DNA from: CALAGB01 sp963789565
GTDB lineage: Bacteria > Chloroflexota > Chloroflexia > Thermomicrobiales > Thermomicrobiaceae
DNA: 64,000 bases
Direction of reading: 5' to 3'
NCBI GenBank assembly: GCA_963789565.1
Contig: CAWBKX010000002.1
Location: 1,736,001 to 1,800,000 of the forward strand
Part shown: one piece after another, positions 49,845 through 60,288 of the stretch
How positions within the stretch are numbered: position 1 is the stretch's first letter
Layout: the number at the start of each line of letters is the position of its first letter
Made by a program: the position numbers and the translations under genes
Notes under the pieces: generated by a model
Told to the model about the DNA's origin: nothing
What the model saw: the letters and a program-made list of their open reading frames with translations, nothing else
The model's database searches: none

Positions 49845-49992
49845 CCCCCGTGCACCTTGACTGTACAGTCACAGCGGTGGCAGAGTTGTGCCCGCATATG
49901 TCGGCGGTGAGCGAACAGACGACCCGCGGTCGCACGTTCGTCGTGCGCTCCAAAACCAGGACGTGCCCCGTCAGACCAGGAAGGCCCTGATC

Positions 49993-52263
49993 GTGCCTCG
50001 ATATCGTTCACCTTACTCACGACGACCGCCTTCTCGAAGCGTCGTACCAAAGCTCATCATGAGTTTGATGGGCTTGATGATCGTCGTCCTCGCTCTGTTT
50101 CTCGTGGCCGATCATCTTGGGCGCACCAGTAACCTGGGCATCGGCAGTTCTGGTTCGCCCGTCGCCAGTAACGGCAATGGCGCGAGTGCCACCGGCACCA
50201 GCGGCGGCAAGACCGCCACCAGTGCCAGTCAGGCATCGGCCTCGCCCACATCGATCAACACTTCGTCGCTGCACAATCCGAAGGACGTCGCCGAGGCTTA
50301 CGTTAAGCTCTGGTCGTCGAATGACTTCAGCGACATGTACCAGCTCCTCTCGACGACCTCCCAACAGGTCATCACTCAGAAGGACTTCGTCGACCGCTAC
50401 AACGGCATCGACACCGAAATCGGCGAGACCTCGCTTGTCGCCACCGTCACCGGCAATGGTTCCGGGGACAATAATTCCCGCGTCCCTATTCACGTGGTGT
50501 GGCAGACCGGTAAAGTGGGCGAAATCCAGGAAGACAACGTCGTCACGCTCGTCCAGGACAACGGTGCCTGGCGCGTCGACTGGACTCCATCGATGATCTT
50601 CGCCGACCTCGGCGACGGACTGGTGCGCTGGATTCCGGACGTTCCACAGCGTGGCCGCATCCTGGATCGCAAGGGTCGCCCTCTGGCCGCCCTCGGAACG
50701 ATTACCAAGGTCGGGGTCGAGCCGGGACAGATCAAAGACGAAGCCTCGATGCTGCAGAAGCTGAGCCAACTGCTCGACATGCCGCAGGATCAGGTCAAGG
50801 CGCTCTACTCCGGAGGACAACCGGATTGGTTCATGCCGATCCGCAGTTATCCCGACAACATGGATCCCAACCTTCTTTCGCAGTTCCAGGCGATTCCCGG
50901 CGTCGTCATTCAGAAGTGGCCGGATCGTGTCTATCCCGCCGGGCTAGCCGCCGCGCAGGTGGTCGGCTATCTCAGCGAGGTGACCGCCGACGAGCTGACT
51001 ACACTGGCGAAAGATGGATTCGGACCAGGCGACCGCATCGGACGCTCGGGACTGGAAGCCTGGGGCGAGAAGTATCTGGCAGGTAAACGGGGCGGGCGCA
51101 TCGTTATCGTCGGTCCCGACGGAACTGAGCGTAAGACGATCAAGGAGATCAAGAGCGAGCCTGCCGACGACATCGTGACGACGATCGACCTCGACGTGCA
51201 GCTCGCCGCCGCACAAGCGCTGGGCGACAAATGGGGCAGTGTCGTCGTGATCGATCCAGCCAACGGCGGAATCCTCGCGATGGTCAGCAATCCCACGTTC
51301 GACCCGAACCAATTCATTCTGGGCATGTCTGACCAGCAGTGGACCGACCTCAATGACCAGACCAAGCGGCCACTCGAGAATCGCGCCGCACAGGTCGCCT
51401 ACCCAATTGGCTCGACCTTCAAGGTCGTCACCATGACGGCCGGCATGCAGTCACTCGGATTGACACCGCAGAGCACCTTCAACTGCCCGGCGAGCTTCTC
51501 GTTGCCGAACAACAGTCAGGTCTGGCACGACTGGAGCGCCAATGGGCAAGGAACGTTGACCCTGCATAACGCGTTGGTGCAGTCGTGCGACACCGTCTTC
51601 TACCAGATCGCCGAACAGCTCGATAAGAAGGATTCGAACATCCTGCCGGACGCTGCCAAAGCCTTCGGATTCGGCTCGGAGACCGGTTTGCCGGAACTGC
51701 CAGAGGTGGCCGGCACCGTGCCTGACCCCGAATGGAAGCTTCAGGCGATCAACGACTACTGGGCGCGCGGCGACGCTATCAACCTCTCGATCGGCCAGGG
51801 CTACTTCCTCGCCACACCGTTACAGGTGGCGGATGCCTACGCCGCGATTGCCAACGGCGGCACCCTCTGGCAGCCCTATCTGGTGCAGGAGGTGAAGAGC
51901 ATCGACGGCAAGGCGGTCTTCACGGCTCAGCCCAAGGAGCGCGGCAAGCTCCCCGCGACCGCGGAGCAATTGGCCGCGATTCGCTCTGCGCTGGCGCAGG
52001 TGACGACGGCTCCCAATGGCACCGCCGCGGGGCTCTCGATCGCCAAACCGTTCGCTGGTGAGACGCACTCAGTCGCCGGCAAGACGGGCACGGCCGAGAA
52101 CAGCGATCCAAACCCGCATGCCTGGTTCGCCGCCTTCAGCCCAGCTGAAGGAGCCAAGATGGCGACCGTTGCCATGGTGGAGCATGGCGGAGAAGGAGGT
52201 GACGTGGCGGCACCCATTGCCCGCCAGGTCGTTGACGCCTTCTATACCGCCAACCCGCAATGA
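49993..52263 (+). CDS. Class B penicillin-binding protein with MecA-type N-terminal domain
   Basis: 756 residues from the GTG at 49993, chosen for AGGAAGG 8 bases upstream; the frame opens at 49888. A basic cytoplasmic tail, one membrane span (VVPKLIMSLMGLMIVVLALF), a Ser/Thr/Ala-rich linker, an NTF2-like MecA_N domain (about residues 95-205), a dimerisation part, and a transpeptidase domain with Ser474 in STFK, Ser531 in SCD (SxD rather than SxN), and KTG at 697-699. Known: such PBPs cross-link peptidoglycan, and the MecA-type branch often has low beta-lactam affinity. Downstream of rnc-prs, same strand, 148-base gap. Confidence 0.88.
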   Translation: MPRYRSPYSRRPPSRSVVPKLIMSLMGLMIVVLALFLVADHLGRTSNLGIGSSGSPVASNGNGASATGTSGGKTATSASQASASPTSINTSSLHNPKDVAEAYVKLWSSNDFSDMYQLLSTTSQQVITQKDFVDRYNGIDTEIGETSLVATVTGNGSGDNNSRVPIHVVWQTGKVGEIQEDNVVTLVQDNGAWRVDWTPSMIFADLGDGLVRWIPDVPQRGRILDRKGRPLAALGTITKVGVEPGQIKDEASMLQKLSQLLDMPQDQVKALYSGGQPDWFMPIRSYPDNMDPNLLSQFQAIPGVVIQKWPDRVYPAGLAAAQVVGYLSEVTADELTTLAKDGFGPGDRIGRSGLEAWGEKYLAGKRGGRIVIVGPDGTERKTIKEIKSEPADDIVTTIDLDVQLAAAQALGDKWGSVVVIDPANGGILAMVSNPTFDPNQFILGMSDQQWTDLNDQTKRPLENRAAQVAYPIGSTFKVVTMTAGMQSLGLTPQSTFNCPASFSLPNNSQVWHDWSANGQGTLTLHNALVQSCDTVFYQIAEQLDKKDSNILPDAAKAFGFGSETGLPELPEVAGTVPDPEWKLQAINDYWARGDAINLSIGQGYFLATPLQVADAYAAIANGGTLWQPYLVQEVKSIDGKAVFTAQPKERGKLPATAEQLAAIRSALAQVTTAPNGTAAGLSIAKPFAGETHSVAGKTGTAENSDPNPHAWFAAFSPAEGAKMATVAMVEHGGEGGDVAAPIARQVVDAFYTANPQ

Positions 52264-52532
52264 GCGGGATCCGCCGCTTTCCGGTAAGGGGGACGTCTGT
52301 CGCACGTCTTGGGGCGGAATCAGGTTCCGGATCGCCATGACTCGGTCTCAGGCGACGATAGGCGGCGCCGCACGTTGAAGCCTCGGGCCCTGGCCATGGG
52401 TCAACGCCCCTGCACTGCCACTCGGCTGAGCGCAGCCGTCTCAAAACTCGAACCAAGGAGCACGTAACCAAACGTGGATTTCGAGAAGACCTTGTTGACA
52501 CATCGTGGGCATCAGCGTGCCAGACGGGTACC

Positions 52533-53665
52533 ATGTGTGACATGGATGTCTTGATCGTTGGCGGAGGTATTGGCGGATTGACCGCGGCCATCGCTCTCGG
52601 ACGGCGCGGCTTTGATGCGCGCGTGTTCGAGGCCGCCGACGCCATCCGCGAGGTCGGCGCCGGGCTGTGGGTGCCAACCAACGCGATGATCGTGCTCGAG
52701 CGGCTCGGCGTCGCCGCCGCGGTGCGGGATGCGGGACTGGTGGTCGAACGCGCCGAGCTGTGGGACTACCGCAGGGGCCAGCTCCAGTCCTCCGCGCTCG
52801 GCGAGCTAGGGCGACGGCATGGTGCGCCCACGGTCGCCATCGAGCGCCCGATGCTGCAGCGCCTGCTGGCTGGCTATCTGGGGGCAGATCACGTGCGCAC
52901 CGGCAAGGTGTGCCGTGATGTGCGCCAGCTCGGCGATGGCGCGCTCGTGACATTTGCGGATGGCTCGACCGAGGACGCACGCGTGGTCATCGGGGCAGAC
53001 GGCGTGCGCTCGACGGTACGCGGAGCGCTCTTCCCCGATCGCCCGCTACGCTACTCCGGCCACACCTCCTACCGCGCGCTAGTCGATTATCGGCTGGAAG
53101 ACGACGTGCAAGGCACGACCCGGGAGATCTGGGGGCCCGGCACCCGCTTCGGCTTCTCGCAGGTCGGCAAGCACCAGGTCTACTGGTTTGCGACCATGCA
53201 GGCGCCGGCAGACGAGCGTGACGCGCCGGGGCTCAAAAGCCGGTTGGAGGAGCTGTTCGCCGCCTATCCCGCGCCCGCTCCGGCGCTCCTGGCGGCGACC
53301 GCGGAGTCAGCACTGATCCGAACGGACATGTTCGACCTTCCGCCTCTGCCGACCTGGCACTGTTGGGCGACGCCGCGCACGCGTCGTCCCCTAACCTGGG
53401 TCAGGGCGCGGCGCAGGCGATCGAGGACGCCTGGGTGCTGGCCGACCGGCTCGCCGCGGTCGCCGCGCCGGAAGCTGCCTTGGCCGCCTACGAGCACGTG
53501 CGCATGCACAGGACCCATCTAGTCACAACGCGCTCCTGGCAGATGGGCCGGATCGCCCAACTCCGGAATCCGGTGGCGCGGGCGGCACGCAACGCGCTGA
53601 TGCGGCGGGTGCCGGGCAGGGTCTCGAACGGACAACTCGACGCGCTCTACCGACTCGACTATTGA
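52533..53665 (+). pseudogene. FAD-dependent aromatic monooxygenase, frameshifted
   Basis: The frame from the ATG at 52533 encodes a UbiH/salicylate-hydroxylase-like flavoprotein: FAD motif DVLIVGGGIGGLTAAIALGR, ARVVIGADGVRSTVRGALFP. After DLPPLPT at about 53350 the natural frame is lost. In another frame the family motif LALLGDAAHASSPNLGQGAA follows at once (about 53356) and runs to a normal end at 53665. The usual few residues between these two parts (often WHRGRV) are missing, so a small deletion of about 10-15 bases with a frameshift is inferred. Two residual reading frames overlap to 53522. Substrate unknown. Confidence 0.82.
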
Positions 53666-54426
53666 GTCCGACCGTATCTCGATGCGGTGAGGCCGTCCAG
53701 ACTCGGAGGTGACCGTGGTGGTGGTAGCCACCGGGGAAGGTGGCCCATCAAACACTCATGCCCCAAACGTCGCGGACACCCTGCGCTGCGGCTAGCCTGG
53801 ATCGCATGCGCCGCGACGTAGAGACGACCAGCGAGGGACGTAGTGACGCGACATGGGTTCGCCCGAGCGGCAGGGACGGTCGTGGTGGACAATATCGCGC
53901 GGCGTGGAGGGGGGCGCGCCCATGCGGCCCGGTGCCGAACGGACACGCTATGGCCAGGTGTATGAGAGCAGTTCACTGGTTCACGCGCGCTTGCCGAGTA
54001 CTTCGGGGCCGAGCGTCGTAGTAGCGGATCCACTCTGGTACGACCGCACGGTCCGAGTCATTCTCCGTCGTGGAAGGTCTGATCTGTTAGCCGCTCCGGC
54101 CCCGTCAGTGGCTTATTGTCGCTGGAGAAGCCGAATTCGATTTCGGCGACGAGTCCGCAGGGGATGCTACGTATTGCCGAAGAAACAGTGCCGTTTAGCA
54201 CTGAAGATGAGATTGCGGGTACCGCTATGTGATCGCTGAACGCATGGGAGTCTCAAATCCACGAGTTCTGACCAACAACTGAATGTGGTCAACCTTCTAG
54301 GATGGTTGATATCCATGACGAGCCGAAGAACTCCAACCCCGGCCACATTGGTCGTTGAAATTGTTGGGACCCGCTGTTCCAATGCGTATGGTGAGGTCTT
54401 CTTTGTTACCTTTCTTCCGCGATGCA
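53666..54426. other. 760-base stretch without recognisable gene
   Basis: Several overlapping frames exist on both strands but none has a good start site, sensible composition or family resemblance. No tRNA, strong hairpin or repeat was found. It lies between the broken monooxygenase and the GIDE gene and may be decayed DNA. Confidence 0.5.
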
Positions 54427-55188
54427 CTACACAATCGTGAAGATGATCCCCAGAATCACCAGAATCGCACCGATGGCGAAGATGGCGATGGCCGTCGTGC
54501 CGAGCCAGAAAGCCTGCTTGCCCCATGAGGCTTGAAGCTCTTCCTCGGTGCGGTGGCTGACAATGAATTTGCGGTTCTTGTCGCCGTGCTCCGGCCTCCC
54601 GATGGTGCCATCCTCACGATAGGCCCCGAGAATGTAGACCGGTTTGTCGACCTCGAGCGCCTTGACGGTGTAGCGATACCCGAGCGTGCGGTCATTGTCC
54701 CCCGCGCTAATGGAGACACCGGCAAATGAGATCGTCGGTCCGTTGCCCGTGCTGTTCTTGTCCTCGAATCGGTTGAGGATGGTTGGCGCATCGATATCAG
54801 CGCCGTCCGGCTGAATCTGAACTTTCCCAGTCGCATCCTCGACAAAGAAGGGCGTCTGCTGCGAGTTGGACGAGACCGTCTCGCTGGTGCGGTTGGTCTG
54901 CATATTCCCCTCGGAGTCGCGTTCGCGCTTCTCATATTCCCGCACGACTGACGACGAATACCAGACGCAGGCCTTATTGGCGTACTCACTCGTCAAGGGG
55001 GCATCACAGCGAATCGATCCCTTGACCTCCACCATTTCACCCGGCAAGAGATTTGGCAAATCCTTGACGGTCGAGGTGACGACGTTCTTGATCAGATTCG
55101 TCTTCGATTGAGCGCGCCGGCCGAAGAATAACAGCAGCGCACCGATCGCGAGCGCGATCAGGCCGATCACCAGCATCCCAGAGCCCAT
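54427..55188 (-). CDS. GIDE-domain membrane protein
   Basis: 253 residues. One membrane span at each end (MLVIGLIALAIGALLLFFG and TTAIAIFAIGAILVILGIIF) flank an extracellular or lumenal-type domain. The core matches the GIDE domain also found in the E3 ligase MUL1: PGEMVEVKGSIRCDAPLTSE, CVWYSSSVV.EYEKR, and PFFVEDATGKVQIQPDGADI. There is no RING finger, so it is not a ubiquitin ligase; the bacterial members have unknown, possibly membrane-stress, roles. Single gene. Confidence 0.82.
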   Translation of the reverse strand: MGSGMLVIGLIALAIGALLLFFGRRAQSKTNLIKNVVTSTVKDLPNLLPGEMVEVKGSIRCDAPLTSEYANKACVWYSSSVVREYEKRERDSEGNMQTNRTSETVSSNSQQTPFFVEDATGKVQIQPDGADIDAPTILNRFEDKNSTGNGPTISFAGVSISAGDNDRTLGYRYTVKALEVDKPVYILGAYREDGTIGRPEHGDKNRKFIVSHRTEEELQASWGKQAFWLGTTAIAIFAIGAILVILGIIFTIV

Positions 55189-55298
55189 GACCCCATCCCC
55201 ACTCTATCCGCGCCATTCATCGTTCGTGAAACTTGTGCGGCACATACTACCAGAGAAAGTTCACCATGGGCTACGTAACAACATTCCGCCGTGACGGT

Positions 55299-55976
55299 TC
55301 AGTCTCTCATGACCGAGGGATGCTCTCCTCCCGCGGCAAGGGGCAAAGGAGATGGACCGTCAGTGAACGGGAGGAAAGAGTCATATTCCATGCGACGCGC
55401 CGTCCAGGCGGCGACGTCGGGACCATGCAGACGGCCGACGACGTGCAGCGCCATGTCGATTCCGGCGGAAACCCCGGCCGACGTGATCACGTCTCCTTCG
55501 TCTACAACGCGCTGATCGGCCAGCAGCGTCACCGACGGATAGTGCTCGCGCATCCAATCGACACTGGCCCAGTGCGTCGTCGCGCGCCGCCCATCGAGGA
55601 TGCCGCGCTCAGCCAACAGGAAGGCACCCGTGCACACGCTGGTGGTCAACTCAATCGCGGCGCGCTGTCTGGCGATCCAGTCCAGCAGATGTTCATTGAG
55701 ACGTTCGCGGCGCGTCCCTTGTCCGCCAGGTACGACCAGGATGTCGAGCGCCGGATGATCGTCGATGGTGTGATGCGGCTGCACCAGAAGATCGCCGCGA
55801 CAGTGGATGATACGGCCCTCTTCGGCGATGGTCACAACGTCGAAGAGACGTGCGTCGTCGTTGGAGTCCTCGGGCGGACGAGCCGTGGAAAAGACCTCGA
55901 ACGGCCCGCAGAAATCGAGCACCTCGACGTCGTCAAAGATCAGGATGCCGACAGTACGTGGCTGTGAAGTTGCCAT
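55299..55976 (-). CDS. DJ-1/PfpI family protein (isonitrile hydratase-like)
   Basis: 225 residues, GGAGGG upstream of the ATG. Class I glutamine amidotransferase-like fold: VGILIFDDVEVLDFCGPFEV at the N-terminus and the nucleophile elbow TTSVCTGAFLLAERGIL with the Cys. TTHWASVDWMREHYP is typical of the ThiJ/isonitrile hydratase/GATase1-type transcription regulator branch, but no AraC domain is attached. Activity is open: isonitrile hydratase, glyoxalase III-like or chaperone. Confidence 0.84.
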   Translation of the reverse strand: MATSQPRTVGILIFDDVEVLDFCGPFEVFSTARPPEDSNDDARLFDVVTIAEEGRIIHCRGDLLVQPHHTIDDHPALDILVVPGGQGTRRERLNEHLLDWIARQRAAIELTTSVCTGAFLLAERGILDGRRATTHWASVDWMREHYPSVTLLADQRVVDEGDVITSAGVSAGIDMALHVVGRLHGPDVAAWTARRMEYDSFLPFTDGPSPLPLAAGGEHPSVMRD

Positions 55977-56053
55977 GATGTGTTTATCCCTCCGCCTCGG
56001 CTGATCGTCAGTCGACTGCCTATCGGAGAGTATCCATCAAGAGACGCGCTGGG

Positions 56054-57241
56054 TCACCTGTTTGTGGATCGTCGTGCCTCGGGTAGTCCCGCGAGACGCT
56101 CTGCCGCCGCTGCCAGGGTTTCGGTGCGCTTGGCGAAGCAGAAGCGCGCCAGCAATGGGGCCGTGGATGGATCGAAGTAGAAAGCGGAGGGCGGAATCGC
56201 CGCAACGCCGATCTCGCTGGTCAGATAGCGGCAGAAGGAGACGTCGTCCGCGAAGCCGAGACCGCTGATGTCGGCCATCAGGTAATAACTGCCGCTGATC
56301 GGCAGGACGGGAAGTTCGGACGACTCCAGCGCATCCCGCAACTGATTGCGAAGACACGTGTATCGAATGGCGAGATCTCGATAGTAGCCCTGCGATTCAG
56401 CGACCTCGAGCGCTTCAGCCATGGCTTCTTGAAACGGGGTGGCCGTGGCAAAGGTGATGAACTGATGGGTGCCTCTGATGGCACGGCTCAGTTCGACCGA
56501 GGCGATGGCGTACCCGATCTTCCAGCCGGTCATCGAGAAGGTCTTGCCGGTGCTGTTGATCGTCACGGTCCGCTCCCACATCCCAGGTAAGAGCGCCATG
56601 GGTACGTGGACGGCGCCGTCATACGTAATGCGGTCGTAGACCTCGTCGGTGATCACCAGTAGGTCGTGCTCGATGGCGAGCTGAGCGATGAATTCCAGTT
56701 CCTCACGGCTGAACATCTTGCCGGTCGGGTTGTGTGGCGTGTTGATCACGATGGCGCGCGTGCGTGGTGTCAACGTTCGCCGCAGTTCCTCGGGATCGAA
56801 GGACCAGTCGGGTGGTTGCAGACGCACGGCGCGCGGCGCGCCGCCCGCGAAGACAGCCTGCGCTGGATAGGCATCGTAGAAGGGCTCGAAGAAGATGACC
56901 TCTTCGCCGGGATCGACGAAGGCCAGCATAGCCGCCTGCATGGCCTCAGTCGCACCCGTAGTAACGGTGATCTCGGAGTCGGCGTTGATTTCGCGTCCAT
57001 ATGTGTGGGCGAAGGTGGCGGCGATAGCCTGGCGCAGCCGAGGCGTGCCGTGACTCGGCGCGTATTGATTCATGTCGGCATGGATGGCGCGCGCGGCCGC
57101 TTCCTTGACGAGGTCGGGACCCGGGAAGTCGGGGAACCCCTGGCCCAGGTTGATGGCTCGATGCTCGACGGCCAGGCGGCTCATCTCGATAAAGACCGAG
57201 GTGCCAAAACCAGCCAGGCGTTGAGCCGTCGTGCGAGCCAT
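56054..57241 (-). CDS. PLP-dependent class I aminotransferase (methionine/kynurenine type)
   Basis: 395 residues, GAGGG before the ATG. Fold type I: INLGQGFPDFPGPDLV near the start, TVTTGATEAMQAAMLAFVDP, NTPHNPTGKMF, and the PLP lysine in NSTGKTFSMTGWKIGYAIAS. The N-terminal pattern is that of YbdL/KAT-like enzymes that transaminate methionine, kynurenine or glutamine with 2-oxo acids. metE lies 102 bases upstream on the same strand, so a methionine link (salvage or transamination) is inferred. Confidence 0.86.
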   Translation of the reverse strand: MARTTAQRLAGFGTSVFIEMSRLAVEHRAINLGQGFPDFPGPDLVKEAAARAIHADMNQYAPSHGTPRLRQAIAATFAHTYGREINADSEITVTTGATEAMQAAMLAFVDPGEEVIFFEPFYDAYPAQAVFAGGAPRAVRLQPPDWSFDPEELRRTLTPRTRAIVINTPHNPTGKMFSREELEFIAQLAIEHDLLVITDEVYDRITYDGAVHVPMALLPGMWERTVTINSTGKTFSMTGWKIGYAIASVELSRAIRGTHQFITFATATPFQEAMAEALEVAESQGYYRDLAIRYTCLRNQLRDALESSELPVLPISGSYYLMADISGLGFADDVSFCRYLTSEIGVAAIPPSAFYFDPSTAPLLARFCFAKRTETLAAAAERLAGLPEARRSTNR

Positions 57242-57343
57242 TTCTACCCTCGTGTTTCTAACGGGCTGACTACATTAGGTCACCGATGCATGGAACGGTT
57301 CAGGAGCACGCTTCATGCTCATCGTTCTAGGTAGCCAACTCTG

Positions 57344-59635
57344 CTACGCCTTCGCTAACTCGGCGTGCTCCTGGCGCAACGCGTGGGCCGCCTTGACCAT
57401 GTGCTCCAGCGACGGCCACACCTCATCGTTGCCGCGCGTCTTCAGGCCACAATCCGGATTGACCCAGATCTGCCCCGGCTTGAGGACTTCACTGGCACGC
57501 TCCAGCAACGTCTCCATCTCGCCGGTGGCCGGCACACGCTCCGAGTGGACGTCATAGACGCCCGGGCCGATCTGTCGTCCGTAGCTATGATCGATGAACG
57601 CCTGCAACAACTCCGAGCCGCTGCGGCTGTTCTCGATAGAGATGACGTCGGCGTCCAACGCCTCGATGGCCTCAATGATGTCGTTGAACTCGCTGTAGCA
57701 CATATGGCTATGGATCTGCGTGTTGGCCTGGACGCCGGAGGAGGCCAGGCGGAACGATCGCACTGCCCAATCAAGATACTCGTCCCAATCCTCGTGGCGC
57801 AGTGGCAGACCCTCACGCAGCGCGGGCTCGTCAATCTGGATGATGGCGATTCCGGCCTGCTCCAGATCTGCGACCTCGTCACGCAGGGCCAGCGCGATCT
57901 GATTGGCGACCTCGCTGCGCGGCATATCCTCGCGCACGAAGGCCCAGTTGAGCATAGTAACCGGGCCGGTCAGCATGCCTTTGATCGGGCGATCGGTGAC
58001 CGACTGGGAGAACATGGTGTTCTCGACGGTCATCGGGTTTGGCCGATGCACGTCGCCGTAGATGATCGGCGGGCGCACGCAACGGCTGCCATAGGACTGC
58101 ACCCAGGCATTCTCGGTCACCGCGTAGCCGCCAAGCTCATCGGCGAAGAATTCGACCATGTCGGTCCGCTCGAACTCGCCGTGGACCAGCACATCCAGGC
58201 CGATCTCCTCCTGATGCTTGATGACCTGTCGCGTGCGATCCGCGATGAAGTCGCGGTAATCCGCGTCCGACATGCTCCCTTTGCGCCAGCGGGCGCGCGC
58301 AGCGCGGATCTCGCGCGTCTGTGGGAAGCTGCCAATCGTGGTGGTCGGATAGGGCGGAAGGTTCAGACGCCGCTCCTGCTGCACGATGCGACTCTCGAAC
58401 GGTTGATCACGCTGGAAATCCTTCTCGATCAGCGCGCGCATCCGCTCCTGCGTCGGACGATGATGGATGCGTGACGAATCGAGCGCCGACTGGAACATCG
58501 CGGCATTCTCTTCGATGTCCGCGCGGACGGCGTCTCGCCCAGCGTTCAATCCGCGTGTCAGGGTGACGATTTCGCTCAGGCGCTGCTCGGCAAAGGAGAG
58601 GAGTGGCTTGATCTCGTCATCAAGATCGCTCTCGAGCTCGACGTCATAGGGTAGATGAAGCAACGAGCAGGAGGACTGCACCCAGAGGTGCTCCGAGGTC
58701 GCCCGCTCGGAGATCTCTTCCAGCAGACTCAGCGTCTCCTCGACGTTGATGCGCCAGATGTTGCGCCCGTTGACGACACCAGCGCCGAGCACCTTGTTGG
58801 TCGGGAACCCATGCCGATTGAGGAGCATCAGATTTTCGGGCGTGCGCACGAAGTCGAGGCCGATGCCGTCGACCGGCAGTGCCGAGACGGTCTCCCAATT
58901 GCCATCGAGAGACTCGAAATAGGTCTGCAGCATCAGCTTGGGGCGACCGGAAACCCTGGCCAGCTCGGCATAGGCGGTCTTGAAGAGGGTAAGCTCTGCC
59001 GCACTGCGGTCTTGTACCAGAGTCGGCTCGTCGATCTGCACCCACTCCGCGCCTGCCTGACCGAGACGGCTCAGCACGTCGCTGTAGACCGGCAAGAGCT
59101 CGCTCAAATGTTCCGACAGTGGCTTTGTGTGGTGCTTACCCAGCAGCAACAAGGAGACGGGACCGAGCAGCACCGGCTTGGCCGGGCGCCCAATCTGCGC
59201 CGTCGCTTCAGCGAACTCGTCGAATATCTTCGTGCTGGCCAGACGCGGCGCGGCGGCATCGAACTCCGGCACCAGATAGTGGTAGTTGGTGTCGAACCAC
59301 TTGGTCAGCTCGAGCGCGGGAGCGTTGTCGTCGCCACGAGCCATGGCAAAATAGGTCGAGAGTGAGACGGTGTCACCGACCTCGCCGTAACGTGACGGAA
59401 CCAGACCAGTCAGGCAGATAGTGTCGAGTACCTGGTCGTAATAGCTGAAGTCGTTGCAGGGAATCAGATCGATTCCGGCATCGGATTGCGCCTGCCAGGC
59501 GGCCCGACGTATCTCACGCGCGGTGGAGGCCAACTCCGCCTCACCGATCTTGCCGGACCAAAATCCTTCGACCGCCTTCTTCAGCTCACGATGCTTGCCG
59601 ATGCGTGGGTACCCGAGAATCGAGCTCTTGGCCAT
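57344..59635 (-). CDS. metE: Cobalamin-independent methionine synthase
   Basis: 763 residues, normal for MetE, GAGGAG upstream of the ATG. Duplicated barrel: N-terminal SSILGYPRIGKHRELKKAVE and folate region; C-terminal domain with the zinc ligands in SHMCYSEFNDIIEAIEALDA and VNPDCGLKTR. It transfers methyl from 5-methyltetrahydropteroyltri-L-glutamate to homocysteine. No B12 riboswitch was seen in the short upstream region. The aminotransferase gene follows. Confidence 0.95.
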   Translation of the reverse strand: MAKSSILGYPRIGKHRELKKAVEGFWSGKIGEAELASTAREIRRAAWQAQSDAGIDLIPCNDFSYYDQVLDTICLTGLVPSRYGEVGDTVSLSTYFAMARGDDNAPALELTKWFDTNYHYLVPEFDAAAPRLASTKIFDEFAEATAQIGRPAKPVLLGPVSLLLLGKHHTKPLSEHLSELLPVYSDVLSRLGQAGAEWVQIDEPTLVQDRSAAELTLFKTAYAELARVSGRPKLMLQTYFESLDGNWETVSALPVDGIGLDFVRTPENLMLLNRHGFPTNKVLGAGVVNGRNIWRINVEETLSLLEEISERATSEHLWVQSSCSLLHLPYDVELESDLDDEIKPLLSFAEQRLSEIVTLTRGLNAGRDAVRADIEENAAMFQSALDSSRIHHRPTQERMRALIEKDFQRDQPFESRIVQQERRLNLPPYPTTTIGSFPQTREIRAARARWRKGSMSDADYRDFIADRTRQVIKHQEEIGLDVLVHGEFERTDMVEFFADELGGYAVTENAWVQSYGSRCVRPPIIYGDVHRPNPMTVENTMFSQSVTDRPIKGMLTGPVTMLNWAFVREDMPRSEVANQIALALRDEVADLEQAGIAIIQIDEPALREGLPLRHEDWDEYLDWAVRSFRLASSGVQANTQIHSHMCYSEFNDIIEAIEALDADVISIENSRSGSELLQAFIDHSYGRQIGPGVYDVHSERVPATGEMETLLERASEVLKPGQIWVNPDCGLKTRGNDEVWPSLEHMVKAAHALRQEHAELAKA

Positions 59636-59846
59636 CTATTGCTCCTCGTTGCGCCAGCCGATCTTAATCTGGACGATTCTACGATTGCTTCATCACGGTT
59701 GAGTATTGTTGCACGTTCGCGCCACTGTGACCGGGTTGATTGCGACGGAGACAGAAATCGCACGAGCCGATTCCGACCCGTGCGAGCCGATGCATCTTCA
59801 TGATGACCGCGCCGCTGCCTGACCCCTCAACGGTCCCGGCTGACTG

Positions 59847-60209
59847 CTATTCCACCGGATTACATGCCGTCTCGTCAAGATCGGCGAGCCAAGTCTCTCC
59901 AAACTTGCGGAGTTGATCAATGATCGGGAGTGCCGCCCGCCCCTTCTCCGTTAATGTGTACTCAACCCGAGGCGGGATCTCGTTGTACTGCTGGCGACTG
60001 ATGATTCCAGCCGTCTCAAGGTTGCGCAAACGCCCAGAAAGGACGCCTGGGCTCATGCCGATCGACGACTCAAGCGCATGGAACCTGCGACAACCACCTT
60101 CGAGGTCCCGCAGTATCAAGAGCGTCCAATGATCGCCGAAAACCTTCGCGGCTCGCGCTATCGGGCACGCTGGCACGGTCTCTTGCGTTTCTTGTCGTAT
60201 CGGTGCCAT
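59847..60209 (-). CDS. HxlR family winged-helix regulator
   Basis: 120 residues, AAGGAG 7-8 bases before the ATG. Family hallmarks: PACPIARAAKVFGDHWTLLI with Cys15, LILRDLEGG.RRF, recognition region MSPGVLSGRLRNLETAGIIS and wing PPRVEYTLTEKG. Known: HxlR proteins sense aldehydes, quinones or disulfide stress, often through the N-terminal Cys, and control a divergent gene. Divergent here is a YceI gene, 119 bases away. Confidence 0.88.
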   Translation of the reverse strand: MAPIRQETQETVPACPIARAAKVFGDHWTLLILRDLEGGCRRFHALESSIGMSPGVLSGRLRNLETAGIISRQQYNEIPPRVEYTLTEKGRAALPIIDQLRKFGETWLADLDETACNPVE

Positions 60210-60254
60210 GTCGCCGCTCCTTGGATGTGCTGTGATCTCAGTATAGCAAACCAG

Positions 60255-60283
60255 TTGACATCTTCTGTCCCCAATAGTATCAT
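60255..60283 (+). promoter_or_regulatory. Sigma-70-type promoter of the YceI gene
   Basis: TTGACA (60255-60260) and TATCAT (60278-60283) are separated by exactly 17 bases, 46 bases upstream of the YceI start. The -35 is a perfect consensus and the -10 is one of the better matches in the window. Confidence 0.75.
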
Positions 60284-60288
60284 AACTA

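Noticed and set aside
54427..55188. GIDE-domain protein as a ubiquitin ligase
   Set aside because: The RING finger that gives MUL1 its ligase activity is absent; only the GIDE domain and two spans are present.
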